A stretch of 12,649 nt of DNA from an uncultured Collinsella sp. (GTDB lineage: Bacteria; Actinomycetota; Coriobacteriia; Coriobacteriales; Coriobacteriaceae). This document shows, piece by piece, positions 5,905 through 12,649 of this stretch. A model generated the notes under the pieces. It did no database searches and had not been told where the DNA came from. It saw nothing but the letters and a program-made list of their open reading frames with translations. The stretch's first letter is position 1. Every line of letters starts with the position of its first letter. The DNA lies in NCBI GenBank assembly GCA_900551205.1, contig URUW01000034.1, positions 1-12,649 of the forward strand, in the 5' to 3' direction. A program made the translations under genes and the position numbers.

Positions 5905-7628
5905 TGAGGTTTTTGAAGCCGTACCGGGGCCTGGTCGCGGTGACGCTGCTGGTGCTGTTGGTGGATAACGTCGGCACGCTGTTGGTTCCCACGATGCTGG
6001 CGAACATGGTCAACACTGGCATCACCACAGGCGATGTCGATTACATTTTGCGCAACGGCCTGTACATGCTGATCGCGACCGGCATGGCCAGCGGCGGTGC
6101 GGTACTGGGCTGTTATCTGTCGGCGCGCCTGGCCGCCAACGTGGCCTGCGATATCCGCAATGCCGTGTACGACAAGTCGCTCGAGCTCGCGGCCAGCGAC
6201 TTTGAGCGCTTTGGCACCGGATCGATGATCACGCGCTCGCTCAACGACATCAACGTGATTCAGCAGGCCATCCTGCAGACGATCCAGCTGGTGCTGCCGG
6301 TGCCGTTCTTGGCCGTCGCGGGCATCATTTTTGCCTGGCTCATCGATCCTGCCATGGGCACGCTGCTGGGCGCGGTGGTTGCGATCGTGCTCGTGATAGC
6401 GGTCTTTACGGTGGCTAATGCCGCGCCGATTTTTATGCGCTTGCAGAGCTTTATCGACCGCATGAACGTGGTGTTGCGCGAGAACATCGTGGGCGTTCGC
6501 GTCATCCGCGCTTTTAATAAAGAGCGTCACGAGGAACAGCGTCTGGATGAGGTGTTTAGCGACTACGCGGACAACGCCATTAAGGTCAACCACCTGTTTG
6601 TGGGCCTTGATAGCTCCACCTTCTTTTTGATGAACATTGCCGAGGTGGCGGTGCTGTGGGTGGGCGGCAACCGCGTGGGCGCCCATGCAATGCAGATTGC
6701 GAGCATCTCCGCGGTGCTGGAATATGCACTCCTGATCCTGTTCTTTGTGATGATGGCGCAGATGGTGATACTGACGCTGCCGCGCGCCGCGGCATGTCTG
6801 GCTCGCGCGCAACAGGTGCTGGAGATTGAGCCGAGCATCGTGGACGGCGAGCGTACGCTGGGCGCGGGCGCGTTCGACTCAAAGGACGGATCGGATGCGG
6901 TCGCCGTGTTCGACCACATGTCGTTTCGTTTTGACGATGCCGACGAGGACACGCTGTGCAACCTGAGCTTTACCTGTCGCCGCGGCCAGACGACCGCGAT
7001 CGTCGGCTCGACGGGCTCGGGCAAGTCGACGGTGGCAAAGCTGCTGTTGCGCTTCCACGATGCCACCAAGGGTGCCATTCGCCTGGACGGCGTCGATCTG
7101 CGCGAGCTTTCGCAGGGTGAGATTCGTGGGCGCATCGCCTATGTGCCGCAGAAGGCATGGCTGTTCTCGGGTACCGTGGCGAGCAACCTGCGCTTTGGCA
7201 ACGAAGACGCGACCGAGGCCGATATGCTTCATGCACTCCAGGTTGCCCAGAGCACCTTTGTACTCGACCAACCGCAGGGGCTCGATACCCCGGTGGCGCA
7301 GGGCGGCACGAACTTCTCGGGCGGCCAGCGCCAACGTCTGGCCATTGCCCGTGCGCTCATGAAGCATGCCGACCTGTATATCTTCGATGACAGTTTTTCG
7401 GCCTTGGACTTTAAGACCGATGCGGCGCTACGCCATGCGCTACAGGACGAGACGCGCGACGCCGCGGTGCTCATCATCGCGCAGCGCATCTCGACGATCT
7501 TGCACGCCGACCAGATCGTCGTGCTCAAAGACGGCGAGGTCGTAGGTCTGGGCACCCATGGCGAGCTAATGGAAACGTGCGAGGTGTACCGCGCTATCGC
7601 GGAGTCGCAGATGAAGGGAGGTGAGTAG
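5892..7628 (+). CDS. ABC exporter half-transporter, degenerate-site subunit (BmrC/LmrC/TM287 type)
   Basis: This 578-residue half-transporter has a six-helix exporter membrane domain (about 1-310) followed by an ATPase domain (about 335-575). ATPase motifs are Walker A GSTGSGKST (372-380), Q-loop Q420, signature FSGGQ (475-479) and Walker B LYIFDD (495-500). The catalytic glutamate position is Asp (D500) and the H-loop histidine is Gln (Q531, in IIAQRIST). Both changes mark the non-catalytic partner of heterodimeric exporters. Its intact signature motif should complete the active site formed by the second subunit. The start is GTG with GGGGGAG just upstream, overlapping the MarR gene by 13 bases. 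An ATG at 5904 is possible but poorly placed relative to that site. It acts in the cytoplasmic membrane and probably exports drugs or other hydrophobic compounds; the substrate is unknown. Confidence 0.93.
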   Translation: MRLLMRFLKPYRGLVAVTLLVLLVDNVGTLLVPTMLANMVNTGITTGDVDYILRNGLYMLIATGMASGGAVLGCYLSARLAANVACDIRNAVYDKSLELAASDFERFGTGSMITRSLNDINVIQQAILQTIQLVLPVPFLAVAGIIFAWLIDPAMGTLLGAVVAIVLVIAVFTVANAAPIFMRLQSFIDRMNVVLRENIVGVRVIRAFNKERHEEQRLDEVFSDYADNAIKVNHLFVGLDSSTFFLMNIAEVAVLWVGGNRVGAHAMQIASISAVLEYALLILFFVMMAQMVILTLPRAAACLARAQQVLEIEPSIVDGERTLGAGAFDSKDGSDAVAVFDHMSFRFDDADEDTLCNLSFTCRRGQTTAIVGSTGSGKSTVAKLLLRFHDATKGAIRLDGVDLRELSQGEIRGRIAYVPQKAWLFSGTVASNLRFGNEDATEADMLHALQVAQSTFVLDQPQGLDTPVAQGGTNFSGGQRQRLAIARALMKHADLYIFDDSFSALDFKTDAALRHALQDETRDAAVLIIAQRISTILHADQIVVLKDGEVVGLGTHGELMETCEVYRAIAESQMKGGE

Positions 7629-7629
7629 C

Positions 7630-9645
7630 ATGACCGAGGAGTTCAAGAAGTGCAGCGACGCTATCGATTGGAACGCTGCGGACGCCGCCGAGAAAACGGC
7701 TGGCCAGGCTGCCGCGGTGCTCGAGCTGGATGACGCCGCCAAGGCAGCGGCCGCGCGCGAAGCTCGCCGCCAGGCGCTCTACGAGGAAAACGAGCGCGCC
7801 GAGGACGAGCGTGCCCGCGCCGAGGCGGAGCGCATGCGCGACGTGGACGACGAGGACGAGGACGAGACGCCTCGGGATACCTGGGCGACGGTGCGCCGCT
7901 TGTGGAGCGAGGCCGCCGGCGACCATTGGCGCTTCTATATCGTGTTCGCGAGCATCGTGTTCTACGCCATCTTCAACACCGCCGCGCCAGCGTACAGCGC
8001 CCACGTCATCGACGAGCTGTGGGGGCATATGCAGGTGGCGTTTGCCAACGACACCACCTTCAGCATTACCTGGGAGCATTGCGGCAAGACCATTTTCGTC
8101 TACTTTATGATTTGGACGGCGGCTGCCTCCTTCTATGCGTTGCAGAGCTTTTTGATGTCGAGTGTGGCCGAACGACTCAACCTGCGTCTGCGCAACCGCA
8201 TCGCGCAAAAGCTCAGCCGTTTGCCGCTCGCCTATTTTGATGCGCACCGCCCCGGCGAGGTGGTGAGCCGCGCGACCAACGACCTAGACAAGATGTCCGA
8301 GAGCATGCAGCGCGGATTGCTGCAGCTGCTCGTGTCGATTGGTACGGTTGTGGGTGCTGTGGGCGTGATGTTTGTGTTCAGCGTTGAACTTACGCTCGTC
8401 TTTTTGGGCTTTACGGCCCTGTCGCTGCTGGTGACCAAGGTGGTTTCGCGCCGCACGCACGACGTGACGGGCGAGCGCCAGGAGTGGGTGTCCAAGATTA
8501 CGAGCGCGGTCGAGGAGGGCTACTCGGGCCGTTTGGTGATTCGTGCGTTCAACCGCGAGCGCCAGAGTTCTGCCGAGGTGCACGAGGCTTCGGGCGAGCT
8601 GGCGCACGTGAGCGCCAAGGCCGACTTTATGATCAACGCCGTCGGTCCCGCGGTTCGCTTTATCGGCCGCCTGGCGCAGATCGTGATTGCGCTCGTGGGT
8701 TGCAGCATGCTGGTGGCCGGACAGATGACCGTCGGCGTGTTCCAGGCGTTCTTCCAGTTTATCTACGAGGCGTCCGAGCCCATGACGCAGCTGTCGTTTA
8801 CCTTTAACTCGCTGCAGAGTGCGCTGGCGAGCGCGGAGCGCGTGTTCGACCTGCTCGATGAGCCCGAAATGGAGGCCGATCCGCTGCCGGGCGAGGCCGC
8901 CAAGCTGCCGGGTCGCGTGGAGGGCCGCGTCGCCTTTGAGCATGTGCGCTTTGGCTATGCGCCCGACAAGCCGCTCATGCGCGATGTGTCGTTTACCGCC
9001 GAGCCGGGTCAGAAGATCGCAGTGGTGGGAACCACGGGCGCGGGCAAGACCACGCTCATCAACCTGCTCATGCGCTTTTACGAGATTGACGGCGGTCGCA
9101 TTACGCTCGACGGCGTGGACACGAGTCGAATGGATCGCGGCGAGCTGCGGCAGCAGTTTGGCATGGTGCTGCAGGACGCCTGGCTGTTCGATGGCACGAT
9201 TGCCGAAAACATCGCCTACGGTTGCCCCGAGGCGACGCGCGAGGAGATCGTTGCGGCCGCCCGCGCCGCGCAGGTCGACTTCTTTGTGCGTACCATGCCG
9301 CAGGGCTACGACACGCATGTGGCCAACGATGCCGAAAGCATCAGTCAGGGTCAGCGTCAACTGCTGACCATTGCGCGTGTGCTGCTCAACAACCCGGCGA
9401 TCCTCATTCTGGACGAGGCTACGTCGAGTGTGGATACGCGCACCGAGCTTGCCATCGGCCGTGCCATGGACGCGCTGATGCGCGGACGCACGAGCTTTGT
9501 GATTGCGCATCGCCTGTCGACGATCGTGGATGCCGACCTGATCTTGGTCATGGATCACGGCAACATTATCGAGCAGGGAACGCACAAGGAGCTGCTGGCT
9601 GCCGAGGGCGCCTACGCCGACCTCTACCTGAGCCAGTTCGCATAA
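7630..9645 (+). CDS. ABC exporter half-transporter, catalytic-site subunit (BmrD/LmrD/TM288 type)
   Basis: This 671-residue half-transporter has an unusual charged N-terminal extension (about 1-85), Ala/Glu/Arg-rich and then a run of Asp/Glu, likely helical or coiled-coil. Six membrane helices (about 100-385) and an ATPase domain (about 430-671) follow. Motifs are Walker A GTTGAGKTT (467-475), Q515, signature ISQGQ (571-575), Walker B ILILDE (591-596) with catalytic E596, and H-loop H627. The signature departs from LSGGQ by Gln at the third position, as in TM288-type subunits. It thus complements the first subunit, giving one consensus and one degenerate ATP site. The ATG at 7630 lies one base after the previous stop and is preceded by GGAGGTGAG. 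An upstream GTG at 7621 is inside that ribosome binding site and is rejected. It is the last gene of the MarR operon. Confidence 0.94.
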   Translation: MTEEFKKCSDAIDWNAADAAEKTAGQAAAVLELDDAAKAAAAREARRQALYEENERAEDERARAEAERMRDVDDEDEDETPRDTWATVRRLWSEAAGDHWRFYIVFASIVFYAIFNTAAPAYSAHVIDELWGHMQVAFANDTTFSITWEHCGKTIFVYFMIWTAAASFYALQSFLMSSVAERLNLRLRNRIAQKLSRLPLAYFDAHRPGEVVSRATNDLDKMSESMQRGLLQLLVSIGTVVGAVGVMFVFSVELTLVFLGFTALSLLVTKVVSRRTHDVTGERQEWVSKITSAVEEGYSGRLVIRAFNRERQSSAEVHEASGELAHVSAKADFMINAVGPAVRFIGRLAQIVIALVGCSMLVAGQMTVGVFQAFFQFIYEASEPMTQLSFTFNSLQSALASAERVFDLLDEPEMEADPLPGEAAKLPGRVEGRVAFEHVRFGYAPDKPLMRDVSFTAEPGQKIAVVGTTGAGKTTLINLLMRFYEIDGGRITLDGVDTSRMDRGELRQQFGMVLQDAWLFDGTIAENIAYGCPEATREEIVAAARAAQVDFFVRTMPQGYDTHVANDAESISQGQRQLLTIARVLLNNPAILILDEATSSVDTRTELAIGRAMDALMRGRTSFVIAHRLSTIVDADLILVMDHGNIIEQGTHKELLAAEGAYADLYLSQFA

Positions 9646-9675
9646 TGTGACAAAGGAATAGTCCCTTTGTCACAT
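9645..9675. repeat. REP-like palindrome overlapping the ABC stop codon
   Basis: Arms ATGTGACAAAGG (9645-9656) and CCTTTGTCACAT (9664-9675) are perfect 12-bp complements around a 7-base loop (AATAGTC). The left arm begins at the last base of the TAA stop. There is no T-run after it. From memory, similar TGACAAAGG/CCTTTGTCA palindromes with a central GTCCC-like core occur as dispersed repeats in gut bacteria, some linked to RAYT transposases. No transposase is present here. It may also serve as a 3' mRNA stabiliser. Confidence 0.6.
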
Positions 9676-9682
9676 CAGGAAT

Positions 9683-9716
9683 AAGGCGCGCCGGGGATGG
9701 GTTCCCTGGCGCCTTT
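9683..9716. terminator. Probable bidirectional terminator between the ABC operon and cysE
   Basis: AAGGCGC (9683-9689) pairs with GCGCCTT (9709-9715). After a two-base bulge the stem continues with about seven more pairs, two of them G-U, into a small loop. It is followed by only three T residues on the plus strand and TTATT on the minus strand. It lies between convergent genes, so it probably serves both, with modest strength. Confidence 0.55.
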
Positions 9717-9751
9717 GCGTTGGGTCCGATGTTTTCGGTGATCGCCCGTTT

Positions 9752-10456
9752 CTAGCGTTCGTCCGCGAGCTTGGCGACGAGGGCCTTAAGCTCGGCCACC
9801 TCTTGCTCGAGCTCATGTACGCGGCGGGCATTCTCGGTGATGCCCTGACGGTTGAGGGCGCTTTGCTCGGCGGCATCGTCGGGCATGTATTCGCGGTGCT
9901 GCTTGGCGTCGAAGCTTTCCTCGAACACACGGCAGCCGTTGCGCTTGATGATGCGGCCGGGCACGCCCACGACGGTGCAGTTGTCGGGCACGTCTTTGAC
10001 GACAACCGAGTTGCCGCCGATTTTGACGTTGTTGCCGATGCGAATGTTGCCGAGCACCTTGGCGCCTGTGCCCACGGTGACGTTGTTGCCCAGGGTGGGG
10101 TGGCGCTTGCCGGTCTCGTTGCCGGTGCCGCCGAGCGTGACGCCCTGGTAGAGCATGCAGTTGTCGCCCACAATGGTGGTTTCGCCGATGACGACGCCCA
10201 TGGCATGGTCGATAAAGAAATGCTTGCCGATCTGTGCGGCGGGATGAATCTCGACGCCGGTGATATGGCGGGTGATTTGCGAGAGCACGCGGGCGAGCGA
10301 GCGATGACCATGCTCCCACAGCCAGTGCTCGGGCACGTGGTTCCACTTGGCGTGCAGGCCGGGGTAAGAAAGGAAGATGACTAGGCCGTTTTGCGCGGCG
10401 GGGTCCTGCGTCTGGACGGTCTTGATGTCCTCGCGAATGGTATTGATAAAGCTCAC
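9752..10456 (-). CDS. cysE: Serine O-acetyltransferase
   Basis: This enzyme transfers acetyl from acetyl-CoA to L-serine, giving O-acetylserine for cysteine synthesis in the cytoplasm. The 234 residues closely follow the short Gram-positive (Bacillus-type) layout. An N-terminal helical part contains [15 protein letters not shown] and YPGLHAKW. A left-handed beta-helix of hexapeptide repeats (about 65-170) has [11 protein letters not shown], the catalytic region [13 protein letters not shown] (H84) and [10 protein letters not shown]. The tail ends in a charged coiled coil (about 205-233, [18 protein letters not shown]). The start is GTG at 10456, seven bases after AGGGAGG and matching the family N-terminus. 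A 25-residue in-frame extension to 10531 is rejected. No cysteine synthase is adjacent, so the partner gene lies elsewhere. The C-terminus lacks the terminal isoleucine used by E. coli CysE to bind CysK. Confidence 0.95.
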   Translation of the reverse strand: MSFINTIREDIKTVQTQDPAAQNGLVIFLSYPGLHAKWNHVPEHWLWEHGHRSLARVLSQITRHITGVEIHPAAQIGKHFFIDHAMGVVIGETTIVGDNCMLYQGVTLGGTGNETGKRHPTLGNNVTVGTGAKVLGNIRIGNNVKIGGNSVVVKDVPDNCTVVGVPGRIIKRNGCRVFEESFDAKQHREYMPDDAAEQSALNRQGITENARRVHELEQEVAELKALVAKLADER

Positions 10457-10680
10457 CAGCCGCCCTCCCTTAGCGCCGTGACAATGCAATTCAATAAAGT
10501 ATAGCGATTCGCTAGGGATTAGAAAGGGCAATCTTGCCTAGCTTTGCGCGACAGGTGTCAATTATGCAAACTTGCTGGTAATGGAGTCATGCTTTTGTAA
10601 GGCCGTGCGTGTGGCCGCGTCGCGACCGTATACTGGTCAACTTGGACGTGTCCGCGCCCACAACTGAGAGGTTTAACTTC
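10457..10680. promoter_or_regulatory. Divergent cysE / DedA promoter region
   Basis: This 224-bp gap serves two divergent genes. Leftward, TATACT (10498-10503 on the minus strand) is a good -10 box about 40 bases before cysE, but its -35 is weak. A consensus TTGACA (10556-10561, minus strand) stands alone and forms part of a GACA-gg-TGTC palindrome (10550-10559), possibly an operator. Rightward, TATACT (10629-10634) is a likely -10 box 46 bases before the DedA start, again without a clear -35. I see no T-box or known sulfur riboswitch. Confidence 0.35.
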
Positions 10681-11328
10681 ATGGGTTTCATCAATTTTAT
10701 CGCCGAGCTGCTTAAGGATCCGCGCACCGCGATCGCCAGTTGGATTGCCGCCGGTCCGCTTATGGCCTACGGCTGCGTGTTCCTGATTATCTTTATCGAG
10801 ACGGGCGTGGTGTTCTTCCCGTTCCTTCCCGGCGACTCGCTGCTGTTTGCCTCGGGTTTCTTTGCCCACAACGGCGGCTTTAACATCGTGGCTCTGCTGG
10901 CCGTCGCATGGACGGCTGCCATCTTGGGCGATCAGTGCAACTTTATGATCGGTCACTTCTTTGGTCAAAAGATCATCGCCTCGGGCAAGGTGAAGGCCAT
11001 GACGCCCGAGCGCATCAAAAAGTCCGAGGACTTCCTGGACAAATGGGGCCACCTGGCCATCTTCCTGGGCCGCTTCTTCCCGTTTATCCGCACCTTTGTG
11101 CCTTTCATCGCCGGCATGGGCGGCATGCACTGGCGCAACTTTGTCATCTTTAACGTGCTGGGCGGCATTACCTGGTCGACGGTCTTTACGCTGCTGGGCT
11201 ACTTCTTTGGCGGCATCCCCTTTGTGCAGGAGCACTTTGAGCTGCTGATTATCGGCATCGTCGCCGTGTCGATCATCCCGACCGTGGTCGGTCTGGTTAA
11301 GGCTAAGCTGGGCAAAAAGAACGCGTAG
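10681..11328 (+). CDS. DedA-family membrane protein
   Basis: This 215-residue integral membrane protein belongs to the DedA (SNARE-associated, PF09335) superfamily. Some members recycle undecaprenyl phosphate or other lipids across the membrane, and E. coli YqjA/YghB affect envelope stress and pH tolerance. Signature blocks are FIETGVVFFPFLPGDSLLF (38-56) and FLGRFFPFIRTFVPFIAGMG (128-147). E40, D52, R131 and R137 correspond to the residues essential in E. coli YqjA (E39, D51, R130, R136), so the protein should be active. About four to five membrane segments with re-entrant loops are expected. The ATG at 10681 follows GAGAGG. A longer in-frame start at 10609 overlaps the candidate promoter and is rejected. 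The gene is monocistronic, with a terminator downstream. The lipid substrate cannot be read from sequence. Confidence 0.92.
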   Translation: MGFINFIAELLKDPRTAIASWIAAGPLMAYGCVFLIIFIETGVVFFPFLPGDSLLFASGFFAHNGGFNIVALLAVAWTAAILGDQCNFMIGHFFGQKIIASGKVKAMTPERIKKSEDFLDKWGHLAIFLGRFFPFIRTFVPFIAGMGGMHWRNFVIFNVLGGITWSTVFTLLGYFFGGIPFVQEHFELLIIGIVAVSIIPTVVGLVKAKLGKKNA

Positions 11329-11357
11329 CTCGAGCCAGCGCGCAAACCGTACCGTTG

Positions 11358-11391
11358 AGGCCCGTCACCCTTTACGGTGGCGGGCCTTTCT
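11358..11391 (+). terminator. Intrinsic terminator after the DedA gene
   Basis: AGGCCCG (11358-11364) pairs with CGGGCCT (11381-11387). A T-G pair and CACC/GGTG extend the stem to 12 pairs around a 6-base loop. TTTCT follows. It lies 30 bases after the DedA stop codon, and the T-run is short but adequate. Confidence 0.75.
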
Positions 11392-11434
11392 GCTTCGGTC
11401 AAATGAAAATACTTTACTTAGTTAAAGAAAAGCG

Positions 11435-11463
11435 TTTTATCTGATGCGTGTGCGGAGTACAAT
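11435..11463 (+). promoter_or_regulatory. Candidate promoter for the ilvE transcript
   Basis: TTTTAT (11435-11440, weak -35), a 17-bp spacer and TACAAT (11458-11463, good -10) lie in an AT-rich patch. The predicted transcript start is at or next to 11470-11471, which coincides with an ATG. The rest of the leader to 11616 contains one clear hairpin, CCCGG (11517-11521) / CCGGG (11531-11535), extendable to seven pairs. Confidence 0.45.
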
Positions 11464-11470
11464 CTCGTGC

Positions 11471-11620
11471 ATGCGAATCGACGTGTCATCGGCTTTGATG
11501 CTGCCCGCGTGTCCTGCCCGGCTCTACGCTCCGGGTATGCGACGTTGCGACGCGGTCGGCCCCGGTCCTTGCGTGCGGGTTCGCGAGTATGCAACTGTGT
11601 ATGTAAGGAGCGACATATGA
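11471..11620 (+). CDS. Possible leaderless upstream reading frame (49 residues) coupled to ilvE
   Basis: An open frame of 49 codons runs from the ATG at 11471 to a TGA that overlaps the ilvE start codon (ATGA, 11617-11620). The ATG lies seven bases after the predicted -10 box and has no ribosome binding site, so if translated it would be leaderless, a common mode in actinobacteria. The predicted peptide begins MRIDVSSALMLP and is rich in Arg, Cys (four) and Val. Four of its seven valines fall in the last third, but there is no tandem run of Ile/Leu/Val codons as in classical ilv leader peptides. It resembles no known protein. The gap between promoter and ilvE is otherwise non-coding, so this may be chance. 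Confidence 0.3.
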   Translation: MRIDVSSALMLPACPARLYAPGMRRCDAVGPGPCVRVREYATVYVRSDI

Positions 11621-12649
11621 CTGTCGAGAAGAAGGATGTCGATTGGGGTAGCCTCGGCTTTGGCTACATGAAGACCGATTACAGCTACGAGGCTCATTGG
11701 AAGGATGGCGAGTGGGACGAGGGCGGCCTGACCACCGACCACACCCTGCATGTCTCCGAGTGCGGCGGCATCTTCCATTACTGCCAGGAGGTCTTTGAGG
11801 GCCTGAAGGCCTACACCGCCGAGGACGGCAGCATCGTCTGTTTCCGTCCCGATATGAACGCCGAGCGTATGTATAACTCTGCCCAGCGCCTCGAGATGCC
11901 CCCGTTCCCCAAGGACAAGTTTGTTGAGGCCGTCAAGCAGGTCGTTTCTGCCAACGCCGCCTGGGTTCCGCCCTTCGGCTCCGGTGCAACCCTGTACGTG
12001 CGTCCGTTTATGATCGGCTCTGGTGACGTGATCGGCGTGGCTCCCGCTCCTGAGTACACGTTCCGCATTCTCGTGACCCCGGTCGGTCCGTACTTTAAGG
12101 GTGGCCTCAAGCCCGTCAAGCTGCGCGTTTCCGAGTACGACCGCGCCGCACCGCACGGCACCGGCAACATCAAGGCCGGCCTGAACTACGCCATGTCCCT
12201 CAAGCCCACGATGGAGGCTCACCGCGGGGGCTATGCCGAGAACCTGTATCTCGACTCTGAGTCCCGCACCTATGTCGAGGAGACCGGCGGCGCGAACGTT
12301 CTGTTCGTGAAGGAGGACGGCACGCTCGTCGTTCCGCAGTCGCACACCGACTCCATCTTGCCCTCCATCACCCGTCGTTCGCTCGTTCAGGTTGCCGAGG
12401 ACCTGGGTATGACCGTCGACCAGCGTCCCGTCGAGTGGGCCGAGGTCAAGGCCGGCACCTTCGTTGAGTGCGGTCTGTGCGGCACCGCTGCCGTTATCTC
12501 TCCGGTCGGCGAGATCGACAACAAGGTCTATGGCGCCGACGAGACCGTGACCTTCCCGGCTGGCTACACCGAGATCGGTCCTGTGATGAAGAAGCTCCGC
12601 GAGACCCTGACTGGTATCCAGTCCGGAGCTGTCGAGGACAAGCACAACT
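11617..12649 (+). CDS. ilvE: Branched-chain amino acid aminotransferase (class IV PLP), 3' end beyond the window
   Basis: This PLP-dependent enzyme interconverts leucine, isoleucine and valine with their 2-oxo acids, using glutamate/2-oxoglutarate. The frame is open to the window edge (344 complete codons). The family length is about 340-360, so only the last few residues are probably missing. The sequence follows the larger, eukaryote-like BCAT type: QEVFEGLKAY near residue 57, SGATLYVRPFMIGS near 122, the PLP-lysine region GTGNIKAGLNYAMSLKP, YVEETGGANVLFV, and VECGLCGTAAVISPVGEI. The start is clear, with AAGGAG (11605-11610) six bases before the ATG. Codon use is strongly biased towards a few preferred codons, more than in neighbouring genes, suggesting high expression. 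A long leader with a possible coupled upstream frame precedes it. Confidence 0.95.
   Translation, partial: MTVEKKDVDWGSLGFGYMKTDYSYEAHWKDGEWDEGGLTTDHTLHVSECGGIFHYCQEVFEGLKAYTAEDGSIVCFRPDMNAERMYNSAQRLEMPPFPKDKFVEAVKQVVSANAAWVPPFGSGATLYVRPFMIGSGDVIGVAPAPEYTFRILVTPVGPYFKGGLKPVKLRVSEYDRAAPHGTGNIKAGLNYAMSLKPTMEAHRGGYAENLYLDSESRTYVEETGGANVLFVKEDGTLVVPQSHTDSILPSITRRSLVQVAEDLGMTVDQRPVEWAEVKAGTFVECGLCGTAAVISPVGEIDNKVYGADETVTFPAGYTEIGPVMKKLRETLTGIQSGAVEDKHN

Noticed and set aside
8284..9585. 433-residue minus-strand open frame opposite the second ABC gene
   Set aside because: An antisense shadow produced by GC-rich codon bias. The plus strand has all ABC motifs.
9803..10384. 193-residue plus-strand open frame opposite cysE
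   Set aside because: Val/Ala/Asp/His-rich shadow of the hexapeptide-repeat coding sequence, without a ribosome binding site.
11471..11620. Classical branched-chain leader peptide attenuator before ilvE
   Set aside because: There is no tandem run of Ile/Leu/Val codons and no clear terminator/antiterminator pair with a T-run. The open frame is kept only as a possible coupled upstream frame.
11524..12645. 373-residue minus-strand open frame opposite ilvE
   Set aside because: A shadow of a highly biased gene; the plus strand is an unmistakable aminotransferase.

Overview
The window looks like chromosomal DNA from a high-GC, gut-type actinobacterium of the class Coriobacteriia, most likely Collinsella or a close relative. 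This is inferred from the GC-rich coding sequence, the gene types and a TGTGACAAAGG-type palindrome. No rRNA or marker gene is present, so the assignment is tentative. I see no tRNA, rRNA, CRISPR array, insertion sequence or phage gene.

Layout: (1) 14-745, minus: a GntR/FCD regulator divergent from (2) a YeiH/UPF0324 membrane transporter (909-1943). (3) A 266-bp non-coding gap (1944-2209) holds three consecutive palindromes. It precedes (4) a regulator (2210-3427) that resembles a sigma-54 activator but has lost its ATPase motifs while keeping a Fis-type DNA-binding tail. (5) A single-pass membrane protein of unknown function (3512-4087) has its own promoter and converges on (6) a small nitroreductase (4129-4650, minus), with a hairpin between them. 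(7) A 96-residue unknown protein (4945-5235) has an excellent ribosome binding site and ends in a textbook terminator. (8) A MarR-ABC-ABC operon (5416-9645) encodes a heterodimeric exporter. Its promoter carries two near-identical 14-bp direct repeats 33 bp apart, good candidates for the MarR operator. (9) A REP-like palindrome overlaps the operon's last stop codon and is followed by a possible two-way terminator. (10) Serine O-acetyltransferase cysE (9752-10456, minus) is divergent from (11) a DedA-family membrane protein (10681-11328). (12) A branched-chain aminotransferase (ilvE type, from 11617) runs off the right edge of the window.

The clearest functional unit is the drug-efflux-like operon. 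The first ABC subunit carries Asp for the catalytic Glu and Gln for the H-loop His but has a good signature motif. The second has the canonical Glu and His but an altered signature. Together they can build one consensus and one degenerate ATP site, as in TM287/288 and LmrCD-type exporters. Controlled by the adjacent MarR, this is probably a ligand-inducible exporter.

The items most worth a second look are the degenerate sigma-54-like regulator, the palindromic region before it, the MarR operator repeats, and an apparently leaderless 49-codon reading frame whose stop overlaps the ilvE start (ATGA). Nothing here proves a wholly new system. Most genes belong to known families, and the novelty is in regulation and in two uncharacterised small proteins.
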